64,000 bases of DNA from the NCBI GenBank assembly GCA_034509425.1, contig JAVTVJ010000033.1, positions 5,143,001 through 5,207,000 of the forward strand, written 5' to 3'. The notes below the pieces were generated by a model. It was not told the origin of the DNA, did not search any database, and saw nothing but the letters and a program-made list of their open reading frames with translations. Every line of letters starts with the position of its first letter. The stretch's first letter is position 1. The DNA comes from Eopsaltria australis. Lineage: Eukaryota > Chordata > Aves > Passeriformes > Petroicidae. Shown one piece after another: positions 24,476-37,508 of this stretch. The translations under genes and the position numbers were made by a program.

Positions 24476-27400
24476 TATTATTTTCACCTTTTCTTTTTTT
24501 TTTTTCAGTTCAAACAGAAGAGAACTTTAAAAGAGAAATTAATGTATTTTTTTTACACACAGTCTACCAGTTATACTAGCTGTACATTTAAGAACTACAA
24601 TAAATCATTTCTGAAAAGTCAAGCTCTCACCTCTGCAATGCCATAGGTAGCTATCTATATCTGAAATTATAGAACTTCAGAATTCTTTGCTACTTTCTCA
24701 ACCATTACTTGATCAGGCCATTTGTTTTCAGCCTGGAGAATAAATCAGGTTCAGACAGATTCAAATTTCACTGAAAAATTGCAAGAGTGATTTGAATATG
24801 GTATTTTAAAGCTCATGCTTACAGTTTGAATACAAAATTCAAAAATGAGTATAGGAAATTCAGCTATGAAAGTAGAAATGTCTGCAAAAACTGATGTTAT
24901 AAAAATACTTGCACACAGAATGATGTGATAATGAGCCATACATCAGAAAAAAATTATAGCAGACAACATGAATGGAAAACATATTTAAACTCAAAAGGAC
25001 ACCTGTGCCAGTGTTAAAAATGATTTATTACATGAATTGCAGGTCAGAGCAGACAATACTTGCCTACAAGAACAAAACAAGAAAGGGTCTCTTTCCACTC
25101 AAAATTGGACTATTACAAGCATTTCTAAATCAGTGTCTCATCTAGTGCAGTACAATTAACTCAAATTAGCATACTATAAACAGCACCATTAAGAAATTTA
25201 AAGGCTTTGACTAAATGAAGAAAAATTCAGCTATAGTCATCACACAAATCTTAATTAAGGCTGCTTTCTCTGACATACAAAAAGAAAACAAAAACACAAC
25301 CCTTGGACAAGTTTCTGCTATTCTCAGGCAAGTCAGTCACAAACATGCCACCGCTTCCCTGGCAACTCTAAGTCAGCAGTTACGTCAGTGAGGTCAACTA
25401 CAAAATAACCTTTATGTGTGTGTGTAACCTATCCTTTCTGGCTTCACATTCTCACCCTTAGTCCAGTATTATAATAACTGCATAAGTAATGGATACATAT
25501 TTTTGCAGGCATATAAATGCATGGTACAGCACACTGTTCCAGAACACAACAAAATTTATGTGCTTTTTTACTTTTCCGATTGAGTTCGGTATTTTTATTA
25601 TGGGTTACCAACATATTCTTAATTTTTAATTTAAGTCCACAGTATCTATTTTCAGATGATTTCAACCATTTCACAAGTAGACAAAAGTATTTTATTTATA
25701 TACTTCATAATTTTTATTACAATGTCCTCCTTGATAAGAGAGACTCAAAGTCAATTTCTGCCCTGTAATTTTCTATCTTTTTACTTTTACATAGTTGAAA
25801 CATTCAGAGGGGAGTTCCATGCAAATCTTACATTAAAGAAAAATTGTTGCAAGAAAAGGGATACTGTATAATAGCACAGTCACATCTAAAATGTGGCTTG
25901 ACTATTCATTATTCCAAATTTAGAAAGTATTATTCAGGAAAAAATATAACTACAAATCAAATGAATGTGACGTGGAGACATCCGATATAGGTAGGAACAT
26001 ACACTGGATTCCAGATTTATCATTGTCCCTAGATTCCCTATCCGATACATTGAGCCATGAAGAGGAAGCAATGTGCTACCAAGGGTGGAGAAAATGCTGG
26101 GGCATTCCTGGATGGGACAAAACGGTTCATTTTTAATCCAGATAAATGAAATTTCATGCCACATTAAAGATTTCTTTCACTCAGGATTGAAGAACCTGCG
26201 ATAGCAAACGGTTTAATGACACACCTGATTCTAAGAGTTGCACCAAAGCACCCACTATAGACCATGAAGTTGGCACTCTGCAAATTAATTCTGTGTGGCC
26301 AGTTGCTAACTCTTTTGCTGGGTCTTTTGTTAAGAGCATTTTCTTAATGATTGTAAGAGCTGAAACTTCCCTGGAAAGCTTTAATTCCTGAGAATAAATG
26401 ACTGAAGAAATAATGTGACTATACAGTTGTATTATCCTATGCAGATGAACTGGTCTTTCATAGTCTAGATGAGAGAAAATGTGAAGATATGCTCTGAAAC
26501 ACTCAGTTTCTAATATTCTGCCACAAAACAGTGAATAGCTCTTATTGTATCTTTGACCAAAATCACACAAGGAAATTAGGAGCAATCTCTTTACATTATT
26601 TCTATATATCTACAATTTCCTTATATTTATCATTATAAATTACTATGCTGTAAGACTGTGACAGAAAGATCATGTTCCACAGGTGGCAAATCCTATCAAA
26701 GAAAATACCTGATATTTAAGATACAGTGATATTCAGCTCCGCTGTATAGCCAAGCTTATGAAATTCAGCATATTTTGTTCTGCTCTGATCTACATCAATA
26801 CAATGTTATACCGAGTTCCTCCTAGTCAAATACCTGATAAATGGATCAGTTACAAGAAGCAATTGACTATAAAGCAAGCCTCTGAACACATTTTCATTGC
26901 ATTTGTCACTGCAATAAATGAATAAATCTTTCAAATCACTACTCTGGTGCATTCCCAAAAACCCTCACCATGAAACCTGAACTACTCTATTCTGAGCCAT
27001 AGGTCATCTCTTTGACAAAACCCAAGCATGTTAATTGTCTTGATTAGTCTTTTATCCTCAGTAATTATTTTTGCTCCATATGGTGACAACTTAAGTGCCT
27101 TCCATTTACATGCAAAAAGTGGCATTTTTTCTGATACCAAAACTGCCCACATTTTGCATCATGCAAGAAGCTGGATTACCAAGTCAAGCACAGTTTTGTG
27201 GGCTTGGAAACATCACGACAACTTTTCATAAAGTTTTCCTTTATCACTATTACAGATAAAAATAGTGAAAAAGACAGTATTAAAGAAATGTTTCTCAGTT
27301 TTTTATGGGATTCTTGGGATTCTCACTTCTCTGTGCCTTGCTTAGAGTAACAGGTGCTGATCATTCAGAAAATTAGGTGCATGCAAGACCAATTCAGTCT

Positions 27401-30400
27401 CTTGCTTAAGGAGCTGGTAGTTTCAAAGGCACGACCAAAAATAGCAGGAATATTAAGCCATTTGATAAAAAAACAAGAGTGCTCCCCACTCCTCCAGTTT
27501 CACTCCATGTTTATACTTCTTTAGGCTTGTCTTGCTCCAAAGACCAATTTATCTGTTTCTTGTTTTAGTCAATGTTACAAAAGATGGAGCTAAAATAGTG
27601 AGAACAAGAAAATTTGGGAAAAATCCTGGCGCATACAATACCCAATGCAAAGCCATTTTATGTTTGCTCTACTGTTTTGTAAACAAGGGAGGGAAACTGC
27701 CACTTTTGGACCTGTCAGTGATTTAAAAAAAAAAAAAAAAAACAAAAAAACAAAAACATGCTACAAGTCTTACAACACCATTTTCTGAACAGTTAAACTC
27801 TGGTCACCATCATTTCAGCTAATTCTTAAAGCAAATAAATTTCACCTGAATCATTTACTGCCAGTCTGGAATACAGACAGGCTGTCCCAAAGGTTAATTT
27901 AATTTTCCCCAATTTAACTCACTTTCTAAAACCCACACAAATTTCAACAGGGGTTTCTGGAAACAAATCAGTAAAGCATCAAACAGCTTTGTAATCATGC
28001 CCAGCACTTAGGTAGAAAGAACATTCAGGAATAAGCCAATGCCTTGCTGTTAAAATAGAGTTCTACTAATAAACTTGAAAAACTGTTCACATCAGCTTTT
28101 CTTTTTAAATAAAAACAAAGATATCACAGGTTTTTGGGTTTTTTATGTTAAATTCAAAGCTTGGATATAAACACTTTAGATAGAAACTTCTGAAAGCAAC
28201 TAACAAAATGCTGTGAGATTGAGCTAAAGGAGGCAGATAGCAACTTAAAATCACTTGAATGTGTGCTTTGATAAGCAAAAAGTGATTAAACACAATGAAA
28301 TATTGAATGATAAATTTAATCTTTGCTTTCTTTGTAATATATCAATTCAATGAGTAAAAATAATATGCTAAGATTATGTACTTTGACAATTATGCCATGA
28401 TTAAATAGCACCCATTTCATACCCTGTATCTCAGTTTACAAATCACCACATTAGTGAGGTATTATGCCAACTTTCCCTTAAGTTAACTTGAGCACATTTT
28501 TCACCCTGCAATACAGATATAGCCTCTCACTATTATCTTCTATTAGCAGCTTTGCTCTCTCCCAGTGCATAGTTCTGTCAAACACGCTCACACACTAAAG
28601 GAACTTCTTAAGCTTTGGAAATAATGAAAGGATCAGACTGCTACTCTGGTGTTTTGAGACCCTCAGAGCAAATTCCTTGACTGAAAAGGAACAGAACATA
28701 GTCTGAGCACTGCAAGACAGAATTAAAAAGAAAAAAAATCTATTATTTTTCAGTCTTCATCTTATAAAACTACATTATCCAATTACAACTCTCAGAAAAA
28801 GAGAAATTAACTAAAATGAGACATCTGCCAGCATTTACCAGGACTCTTGAAAATCATCATAGGCTTTTCCAAAACAAAGGGTGAAACTGGAACTGCCATA
28901 TTCTGAACTTAGTGCTAATGGTTTTCATCTTTTCTACTGTAGGGCTAAAATGAATATTTTATGGAGAATCAGTGTAGGAAACTCTTTGGGGAAAGTAGTC
29001 TAAGAGATTCTTATGAATCAATGTTTCCTTATGCATATTTATTTTTTCCTCACAATGCTCTCAAAAATAGCAGAATTTTTGTTTTAAATCAAAGCTTCAC
29101 TTCTTCCCTTAAATAAAAGGCCAAAGCAAGAACAGATTGTGAAGCCATTATATTCATGAAGGGAAAAAGAGAGGTTAATTCAAAATTCTATGGTCTGTTG
29201 AACCCAATATCCACACGTTCCCCAAAGCAACAACAAACGCACCACGGAAACTCAATCAAGGCATCAAACCCACTCCAGCAAATGTGTTGTGCCAACCCAT
29301 TATTAATGTTGCCTCTCAGGGAAATTCCATATCAGCATGAACTTGCTGAAAATATTTTTCACAAATTCACATTATACTATTTCCTTGACATTAAATGCCA
29401 AAGACGGCAAATTAGGAGAGGCCAGGGAGACAGAAGACATTCAAGGATGTGTTCTGTTCACACAACCAAACCAATGAACAAATTGCACGAGTACACTCAG
29501 AAAGGGTTTAATACACTGACATTAGCTTTCAGCAAATTTGACAGGTTATAGATAAGAAAGTTGTCCTTGTGAAGAGAGCATCTATGGACTCATTCTCCAG
29601 TATTCCTCCCCATGCCAATCAAAGGAACAGGAGTGAAATATCAGTGAATGAACGTAGTTGAATCAAGCCATTCAGCACAAGCGTATGGAGCTTAATTGTG
29701 TTCCCTCACATCTTTTCCTACTGCCAGATAAAAACACCATTGTTCTTGCTGAAGAATTCCCTTTCATGTATCAAGGATCTCGGCCAACTTAGTTGTGAGA
29801 GTCACACTGGATGCCCGAGTGGAAGTGAGGGGATCTCACGTCTTCAAATTCATCCCTTCACTCTCTTTACGGCAACACAATTTGAATGCGGAACATACTG
29901 AGAAAGTTCATTCAGCAGGTGCTTACAAAAACCTCCCCGCCCCCCAAACACGTCATGCTACAATTTGTATGCAAGCTACATGCATGCCATCTAAAAATGC
30001 AGGCTAAGTGCAACTGAGCCTCACAATTTGAGAGCATCAATCTTATCTGAGGTGATAATGCAAACATCCACTTTCATAGATGCACAGCTGCAGTAGGTGG
30101 GAGAAGGAAGAAGGGAAATACTTTCCATAATGTGAACTAATTAAAACTGTATATAATAAAGGAAATTGATAGCACAGACATTCAGATATTAAACACATTT
30201 TTAAAAGATTCAAAACCATGTTGGGATATGAGCATTCATTAGCAGGCTCTGTGAGATGTAAGAACATTAGAAGAAATTTCACAAGAATTTTCTGTAATGC
30301 CAGTGACTGAATCACTCTGAAATTCCAGCTTTTTATTTTTTAGAAAATATGTCACTTGATAAAACACAAACAATATATCATATATGAAGCTGAGTCATTA

Positions 30401-33349
30401 TAAACTATCACTGATAAATCAGTTAAAGACAGTTTAATCTGTCCCACAAACATTATTTAATAATCAAATTCAAGTTTTATATGGGTTGTAATTTTTTTAC
30501 CATTATAAGGCCACTTATTAAAATAAAACAGGACATGTAAAAGCATTTGCACTGAGATGATGGGAAAAAGGGACTTTGCTGAAATATTAAATAGCATGTG
30601 GAAGCACGAAAAACACAATAAGGATAATTCATTCAGTAGGAGAACAAATAGAATTCTGCATTCATTTCTTTAAATGTCTGCATTGAAAAATCAACTCTTG
30701 GCATGTGTCATGCAGCTGGGACAAAACGAGTCTGTAATTTCATTTGGTGCTCCAGTTGGATTTGATTTCCTAACACCTCCTGCAATAACGACAAACTGTT
30801 GTTTCTGCAGAAGTCTGGGCAACTAACCCTACAGAAAGCCTCTAAAAACACACTGGTTGGAAATGGAGGAAACTGTGAAATGCACAAGCCAACAGTTTTA
30901 TTCGGTAATAAATTCTATCTTTTGGCATAATTGCCATATGGCATATTATTTTATTATTTTTTTATGTTTAGCAGGTTTTCATTAGAAATTAGTGGTTTTC
31001 TTCTGCTTCAAAAAATCCCTTTATTAGTGCAAACATCTTTTGTTACTCTCCCTTAAAGCCCAAGAGCCAAAGGTAAGCATATATTCACAATATCCTATCA
31101 GGCTGCTTTGTATTTTGTTCCAAAACCTGAAGATGAAAGCAATATTCAGATGAAGATGGACCAGAATCAGAACTGTAAATTAAATCAAACACATTAAAAA
31201 ATGAGATTTATAGCACATTTGCTTCTTCAATTTACAGCTCATTTATTCTAAATACCTCTTCTTAATGAGTAATTTTCTGGATGTCACCACAATTTACAGG
31301 AGTCAGCATCCAAGTGTAGTACAAGCAACATATTTATATCAGTTTATTTGGTCAGGAAAGAGCAATATAACCTGGCAAATATCAAGAAAATATTAATTTG
31401 TCTGTATTCTGGGACAAAAACATTGCAACTGTAATATAGCAGTGTCAAGCTGGATGTAAAGTGCCCTTTTTGATCACATAACTGAGATTCTTAAAATAAT
31501 GAATGAATATGGATCTAAAGACATTCTTCCAAGGAGGGTTAGTAGGATTCCAGCTGCCAAATATAAGCATTGTATTTAAACTGTGAGAAACGGGAACCAA
31601 GATCCATGCTAATCTGCATGCATCAGGCAGCCTGGGTCCACAAAGAGAAAAATCCTGTCCCTTAGTTCTTACTCCCTCTTTCCACCCAAGATACTTAACA
31701 GCTTTCATCAGATTATTTCCATGTGGTCCAAAAAGGCAGAACGAAGACAGGATCATGAGAGAGTTTTGAGTTTCTGACCCTCCGTCTCTACAGATCAAAA
31801 CTGGAAAAAGTATCTCAAGCTTCATTTTGTTCATTTTCTTACTAGTTTCCTCATGGTGTATTATGACTGTACCATTTATGTAGGCTCCTAGGCTTTCCCC
31901 ACACTGGAGAGAAAGGATAATTAAAAGTCTTTAATTAGAAAACTATCCTGTTAATGTTAAGAAGAATAAAATCTTACAGACTGATGAATTGAAGAAAAGT
32001 ATCATACTCATTACAATGTGCAGTGTATTAACAGTAAGGAAGCTCTATCTTTAAAAGAAAGCATGAAAATAGGTAAAATAGTAACTATCCTAATTTCTCA
32101 ATTCAGTGGGAGTTTTGGTATGTGCTAAATTTGCAGTAAAAATGAGTTATGAAATAACTGTCACAAAGGCCATTTTTAAAACATGAATAATTCACACAAG
32201 TTCCTACTTTTTTTCCTCAAAAAATATTAAATTCTGTAGCCTGTACAATTAATGCAGTTGAAATAGTCAGACTTTTAAAGCAACCACTTATTCCGTACAA
32301 TAACATTTCATCAGAATTTTTATTGTGTTTATTTTCATGGATCTCAATAGACAATACATCCTGGGCAAGGAAAAAATATAATTCATTTTACCGACCATGC
32401 ACAGTCAAAAGAAGGATGGAATTTGCACGTTGCATGTTGTGAATGAAAATTGAGAATATATGTAATAAGCATCTCTAAACCTTAATGAGTTATTGAGCTG
32501 TGTGTCTCCTAGTGTGTCAGTGATTCTTTTTAATTTATTTTCTAGTTTCAACACAACTTTTCTGTAGGAAAAGAAAGCACGAATAAAATTAAAATTAAAA
32601 TATACAATAAGCAAAATTAATAAAATCCAAATACTATTGAAATTAAAACTGCATTTGCCCCGGGGTGAATGCATGGTGAGAATCAAACCAGGAGTGACTA
32701 TGGCACTGAAGCTGCAGTTAGAATCATCCCTGGGACTTCAGTTTCTCTCCAGAGGCACATAAGCATACAGAGGCAGGAATGATAGCTGCTGCTTAAAATA
32801 CTGAACATTTTTAAACATCAAAGGCAAATAATTTTATTTCCCCTCAAGATTAAATGAAGAAACTCAAACAAAATACATATCTTGTTCTTGCAGTTTTTTC
32901 CAGCAACACAAATTTTAGCAAAACCATACTAGTTCAGAATTGGATGGAAAACATCTAAATAAGTAGAAGCCAGAATGAAGGATGCATATATGGGATGGAA
33001 ATACATGCACTATCCTACAGATTTGAAAAAAAAAAATCTGAAAAATTGTAAACAAAAGCTGTGGACTCAATATTCCATACAAATGAAGGGCAGGGTTAGT
33101 GAAACCACAATGAGGTTCCCTCTTCCAAAACAGGCAGTGAGAGACTGAAATGGTTAATGGCTTCAACATCGTTAAGATTGTTGGAGGACTTCTGCCCACT
33201 GTAGCAAATGGTCCAAAGACCTGGCTGCTCACCTGCAACCAGGAAAACCCACCCCTCGCCAAATATGCTTACTAACTGGAATCTGGACTGCGATAGGAAT
33301 TTAGAGATAAGTTAAAGGTGGTGCTATTGTCCAATTATCCCAGGTCTAA
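24476..33349. other. Long unique AT-rich stretch
   Basis: No gene or repeat family was recognised over almost 9 kb. Frames at 26181-26585 (minus, 134 codons) and 29156-29551 (plus, 131 codons) have no recognisable peptide. An A-rich run lies at 27724-27757. The segment 30600-30940 looks compositionally complex and carries paired half-sites (ttggcataattgcca at 30923-30937), so it is a candidate conserved non-coding element only. The block cagtgagagactgaaatg (33135-33152) recurs at 33390 inside the LTR-like segment. Confidence 0.55.
27724..27757. repeat. A-rich simple repeat
   Basis: An A tract of about 18 residues is followed by two caaaaaa(a) units. No retrocopied gene or SINE was recognised upstream, so it is listed only as a simple repeat. 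Confidence 0.85.
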
Positions 33350-34198
33350 GGAGAGGTTGACAAGGCTTGGGAGAAGGATATATCCACAACAGTGAGAGAC
33401 TGGAATGTGGGTGGCTCAAACAATCAGGGACAAGCTTCTGATGTGCAAAGTAACCTCCAGGTGCACATGGCCAGCACAGCTGACACCTCAGGCTACAGCT
33501 GGTGTTGAACCAGATAAGAAAAGAGGCAAATCCTACCAGGCAAAGTACTTTTTTTCTTTGTCCTTACTGAAGTGACTCAGCTGTGATAACTCCCCTTTGA
33601 TGAAGTACCAGGACATTCACAAGTAGCCTGAAGGTATCCAGCCCTGCTGACAGGTCAAGACGCGCCATAACTGACTCAACTCTGCAGACTTAATATTGCA
33701 GCTGCAACATTTTAGATGGTGTCAAAGACTCCTGAAATGTCCTCCCGTGATCCATTATTACATCATCCAGGGGAGGTTCTGAGGCTTTTCCACCTAGACT
33801 ATGCATAATATAAACCCGAACAGATTTTGTGGTTGGAGACTTTCCTCCCACACCCCACCCTCAATGGATCCAGTCTGCAATCACCGTTTTGACCACCAGA
33901 CATCAAACTTGCAACAATCAAGTCTAGCCACAAGATCCACAGGTGGTGATATCTAATCTTATCCTTTCTTCTTTTCTTTATTTTCCTTACACATTTTCTA
34001 AAGTGTTACTTTTATATTGCCATATTACTATAGATAATAGTAACCAAAACCATTGCAACCAAATTGTTCCAAAAATCAATGCTACATACATATATTTATG
34101 AGCACCAATCATTCAGTCTTGTTTCATTCTACCCCTCTCCAAACGGATCTATTAACAGGAACTCAGGTTACCCTCATCTTTTGGGGTGGGTCGTAATA
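33350..34198 (+). mobile_element. LTR-like segment of an endogenous retrovirus (putative)
   Basis: This segment is more GC-rich and less T/A-run-rich than its flanks and is laid out like an LTR. A roughly 450-bp U3-like part is followed by a TATA-like box (taatataaacc, 33806-33816). About 270 bp later comes ttccaaaaatcaatg, near where a poly(A) signal would lie, and then a tail ending ggggtgggtcgtaata at about 34198. Bases gaggt just left of 33358 and gaggc just right of 34198 could be decayed target-site duplications. I recognise the style (tataaaccc, then ttttgtggttggagactttc) as avian retroviral but cannot name the family. No internal coding region is attached. The left boundary is uncertain. 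Confidence 0.45.
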
Positions 34199-36805
34199 GA
34201 GGCTTACAATGTAACTTCTGCTAAATGGCTAAGGACAAGCAAATTCTTCTGTGGGCCTTTCACCCAAGAGATCTCTATGCATAAGAATTAGTATGTTTAG
34301 AAGTTCATGTCTTTTATATTCGCAGTGACAGTAATATCACAAAACAGTTCTGCTTAATCAACTTTGCCACTCAAAAAGTTTTCTTAACATCTAACCTAAA
34401 AACCCCATTTTTTTCTATTTAAAAATCAGTAATTTTTGCTTATCTAAGTTGGCTTAATCACAGTCTCAAATGACCTTGGACATATTACAGCTGAGCTGCA
34501 TCAACAGCTCGTGTCTAATTACATTTCAATTAACACCAGCTAAGAGTACTCACAAAGTTTGCTGTTGCAGCTCAGAGCTTGTGCAGTGACCATGAAGCTT
34601 CTCTAACTCAATCACGCACTTGATACAGGCACGAAACCAATTTCCTTGCCTTCTCAGGACTGACTACCTCCTCTAGTCCATTCAAATCCATGAAAAACGC
34701 TTGCTAGATCAATTTCCTTAGTAAGAAGTCTTGGATATGACTAAGAAATCTAGCTCCACACACAAAGTTGAAGCAGTTGTTGCTGCTTCATCTAACAGGC
34801 CAGGATGCAGATTCTGAACTGAGCTGAACTCATTTTTCTTGATGGGAATGAGAATGCTGTTTCCTACTCACACAGGCAGATATTTGTGCATAAATTACAT
34901 GACCGAGAGTGCAGTAAAGTGGGATAAAAACTAATAAAAATTTATCCTAATAGTAGCTACTCTATCATTGCTGCACTCAAGAGAGGCAATGAGAAGTGTT
35001 TGCAAAAGTAGGCCAATGATCCAGACTCATCACCTCAGAGATGATAGCCATTGGTCAAAGAACACTCATATATAGTCAGGAAGATTCAGTACACCAAAAA
35101 TTAAAAAAAAAACACTAAAAGCATAATCATTTTATTAACCCATTTCCAGAGTGATTACGATGAATTTGTTGTCATTATCCCAGAAACGCATATCATATTG
35201 TCATTGCTTGTGCAGTCCTGTAGCCACAGAGCTACCCTGCAAGCCTCAGTAGAGCCAAAGCACCTGGAAAGTGCCTAATTATACCAGGTCTGGAATGATC
35301 TCCCAACAAGGGCTGAAACACAAGCACCACACAGAGATCTGAAAAGAATACTAGGTACAGACACAGATCCTTTCAAACATCTTTATTCATCCTGAAATAA
35401 GCTAAAGCTCCTGGTGAAATTGCACAATTCTGAAGAGTTAGGCAAAAAATTGACTAATAAGTGAAAATGCAAATTTATGTTCCCACTCAGAGATTATTAT
35501 AAAAATCGAGTCCCTCCCTTCTTTTTTTCTATACTTAGTATTCACTGTATATTGGACCATGCGAGGTAAATGTGAGCCTTTCCACTCCAGCCTAACTTAA
35601 CTTATTTACACCTACAGCATGAGTATCTGGCAAATTCAACTTCCAGAAGTACGACAATTTGCTTCTACAAGAAACTTTGCTTAGCAATGAAGTTACGCAC
35701 CTTCACAGGATTCCAGAGTGAGCCTACCTGCTCATATACCTTAAATCTCTTCAGTAACTGCACAAAAATACAGGCACCCATGTCAGGAGATACAGTTCAA
35801 TAGGCAATAGATATTAAAATACAAATTAGGTTGCAACTTTAGGCTATTGCTCCTGAATACTTTCAGAAAGATAACTAAAAAGACTTTCCATAGCCATTTG
35901 TTGTGATAATACACAGACTTCAGCAGATAGACAAAGGCCCACAGCATGATACCTCCAGTAATGTCAGCTTTATGACGTTTTGCTCATGGCTGTCCCATTT
36001 TCCACTGGGAAATTTATTTTTTTTTCTTATTTCTCTGTTGCATTTAAAGACACATGAAAGAATAATTAAATTTGCAGCACACGGGGGTTCAGTGTGTTTT
36101 AGAAAGAACACTTCTTGAGCTCCTTAGCACTGCAGTGGCCATAATGTTGCTGCTGAAAGAATTCTTTCATTATAGTTCACATATTATACTGCACACATAA
36201 AATACACATGTATGCATCCATAGACATTTTTTGCACTGATGTAATGTGTTATATAAAAATAAACAAATAAAAATCAAAAGAAACTACCTGCAAGGAAAAC
36301 ATGGCAATGTTATTTTCCAAAACTTTTGAAGAGTTATCAGAGTATTAAGAAACACATATAACTACTCTTGGAAATTAAACCATCATAAAAAATACTTAAA
36401 AGCAAGGGCATCTGGATATTTGTGAATGCATGTTATCTGCTTTTCTTTAAAAAAGTTGTGATTCCAAGCTATCTGATGATCTAATGTCTATATGTATCTG
36501 TAATATTTTCATATCTCAGTTCTCCTTTTCTGGTGTGGTTAATCTCTTGGTACCATTAAGACACATAATAAAATATAACATCTGCTTGCAATGTGTATTA
36601 GAAGGTGGAACTTCCTAATTTAAACTTACTGGTTTTGCCAAAGTTATCAAAGCTTCTGCAAATATTAATTAAGATTCACAAATTTTACTTGATAAATATT
36701 AGAGAATATAGAGAGAAGGGAAATGAAAATAAATGTACTCTCTGCCTTTGTTCCAACTCCCTCCCTGTGTTGACTCACCATCAACAATTCTCAGGTGCCA
36801 TATCT
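34199..36805. other. Unique AT-rich stretch with a homeodomain-site cluster
   Basis: No gene was recognised. The segment 34465-34560 holds tgaccttgga (a nuclear-receptor-like half-site), gagctgcatcaacagctcg and taattacatttcaattaa (34516-34533), an arrangement like many conserved vertebrate enhancers. Regulatory function is inference only. Confidence 0.5.
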
Positions 36806-37508
36806 TGGTGTCTCAGGTGTATGTGACAAGGCTTTGACCCTGGAGGGCTGCAGGGTAGTGTCTGTGAGGGGCAGCTCTGGCAGACAGCTCCAGCCAACCC
36901 TCTGCAGGGCATGGCTGAGCCCCACATCTGAGGGTGTCATCTCGGGGAAACAGGTTTCAGAAAGGGCACAGGCAATAAGAAGTGAGTGGAGGAAAAAAAG
37001 TGTGAGAAACAGCCCTGCTGACACCAAGATGAAGAGAATGAGATCCAGTGCTGAATCATAGATAGCCCTGCAGCTTGTGGAGGACCCCATGACAGACAAA
37101 GTTTATCCTGAAGGTCTCTAGCCCATGGATGCCCCACACTGAAGGAGAGGAAAATCTGAAGAGGAAGGAGCAGTAGAAAAGAGCTGCTGTGTACTGATCC
37201 ATGCCCCCATTCTCCATTCTCCTCCTTCTCTTGGTGAAGGGGAAATTGGTTGTTTTAGTTTTTCTTCATTTTTCATCATGCGACTCTATGCTAATATAAA
37301 TAAATAATATAAATAATTTTTTCATACAAAATAATAAACGATATTATTTCCCAGTCAAGCCTGTTTTACCAGTGATGGTAACTGATAACTGATCTCCCTG
37401 TCTCTACCTTGACCCATGAACTTTTTCCTCTTATTTGCTATCTGCCCTGCTAAGGAAGAGGAGTGAAAGAGCTGCTGGGTGGGCAACTGGCCAAGATCAA
37501 CCCACCAT
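36806..37508 (+). mobile_element. Solo LTR of an avian endogenous retrovirus (ERVL-like)
   Basis: The 700-bp segment follows the layout of an LTR family common in bird genomes. The 5' part has atgtgacaaggctttg and ggagggctgcagggtagtgt. The middle has gtgagaaacagccctgctga followed by caccaag. A GC-rich zone follows, with ggaggaccccatgac and ccatggatgcccc. The 3' part has a poly(A) signal aataaa (37333-37338), then gtcaagcctgttttaccag, tctccctgtctctaccttga, cccatgaac and a final gatcaacccacca. No internal retroviral sequence is adjacent on either side, so it reads as a solo LTR left by recombination. It is well diverged and old. The family name is tentative; the orientation follows from the poly(A) signal. 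Confidence 0.7.

Noticed and set aside
26181..26585. 134-codon open frame, minus strand, with a second frame just downstream (25934-26164)
   Set aside because: Looked briefly like a decayed polymerase, but no catalytic or family motif could be found in either peptide.
27724..27757. Poly-A tract as a possible tail of a processed pseudogene
   Set aside because: The 300 bases upstream show no recognisable gene-like sequence and no target-site duplication was found.
29156..29551. 131-codon open frame, plus strand
   Set aside because: Peptide composition follows AT-rich codon chance and no motif is recognisable.
30420..30440. taaagacagtttaat, a 15-base match to a block in the 48.6-kb LTR
   Set aside because: The flanks do not resemble the LTR, and AT-rich 15-mers recur easily.
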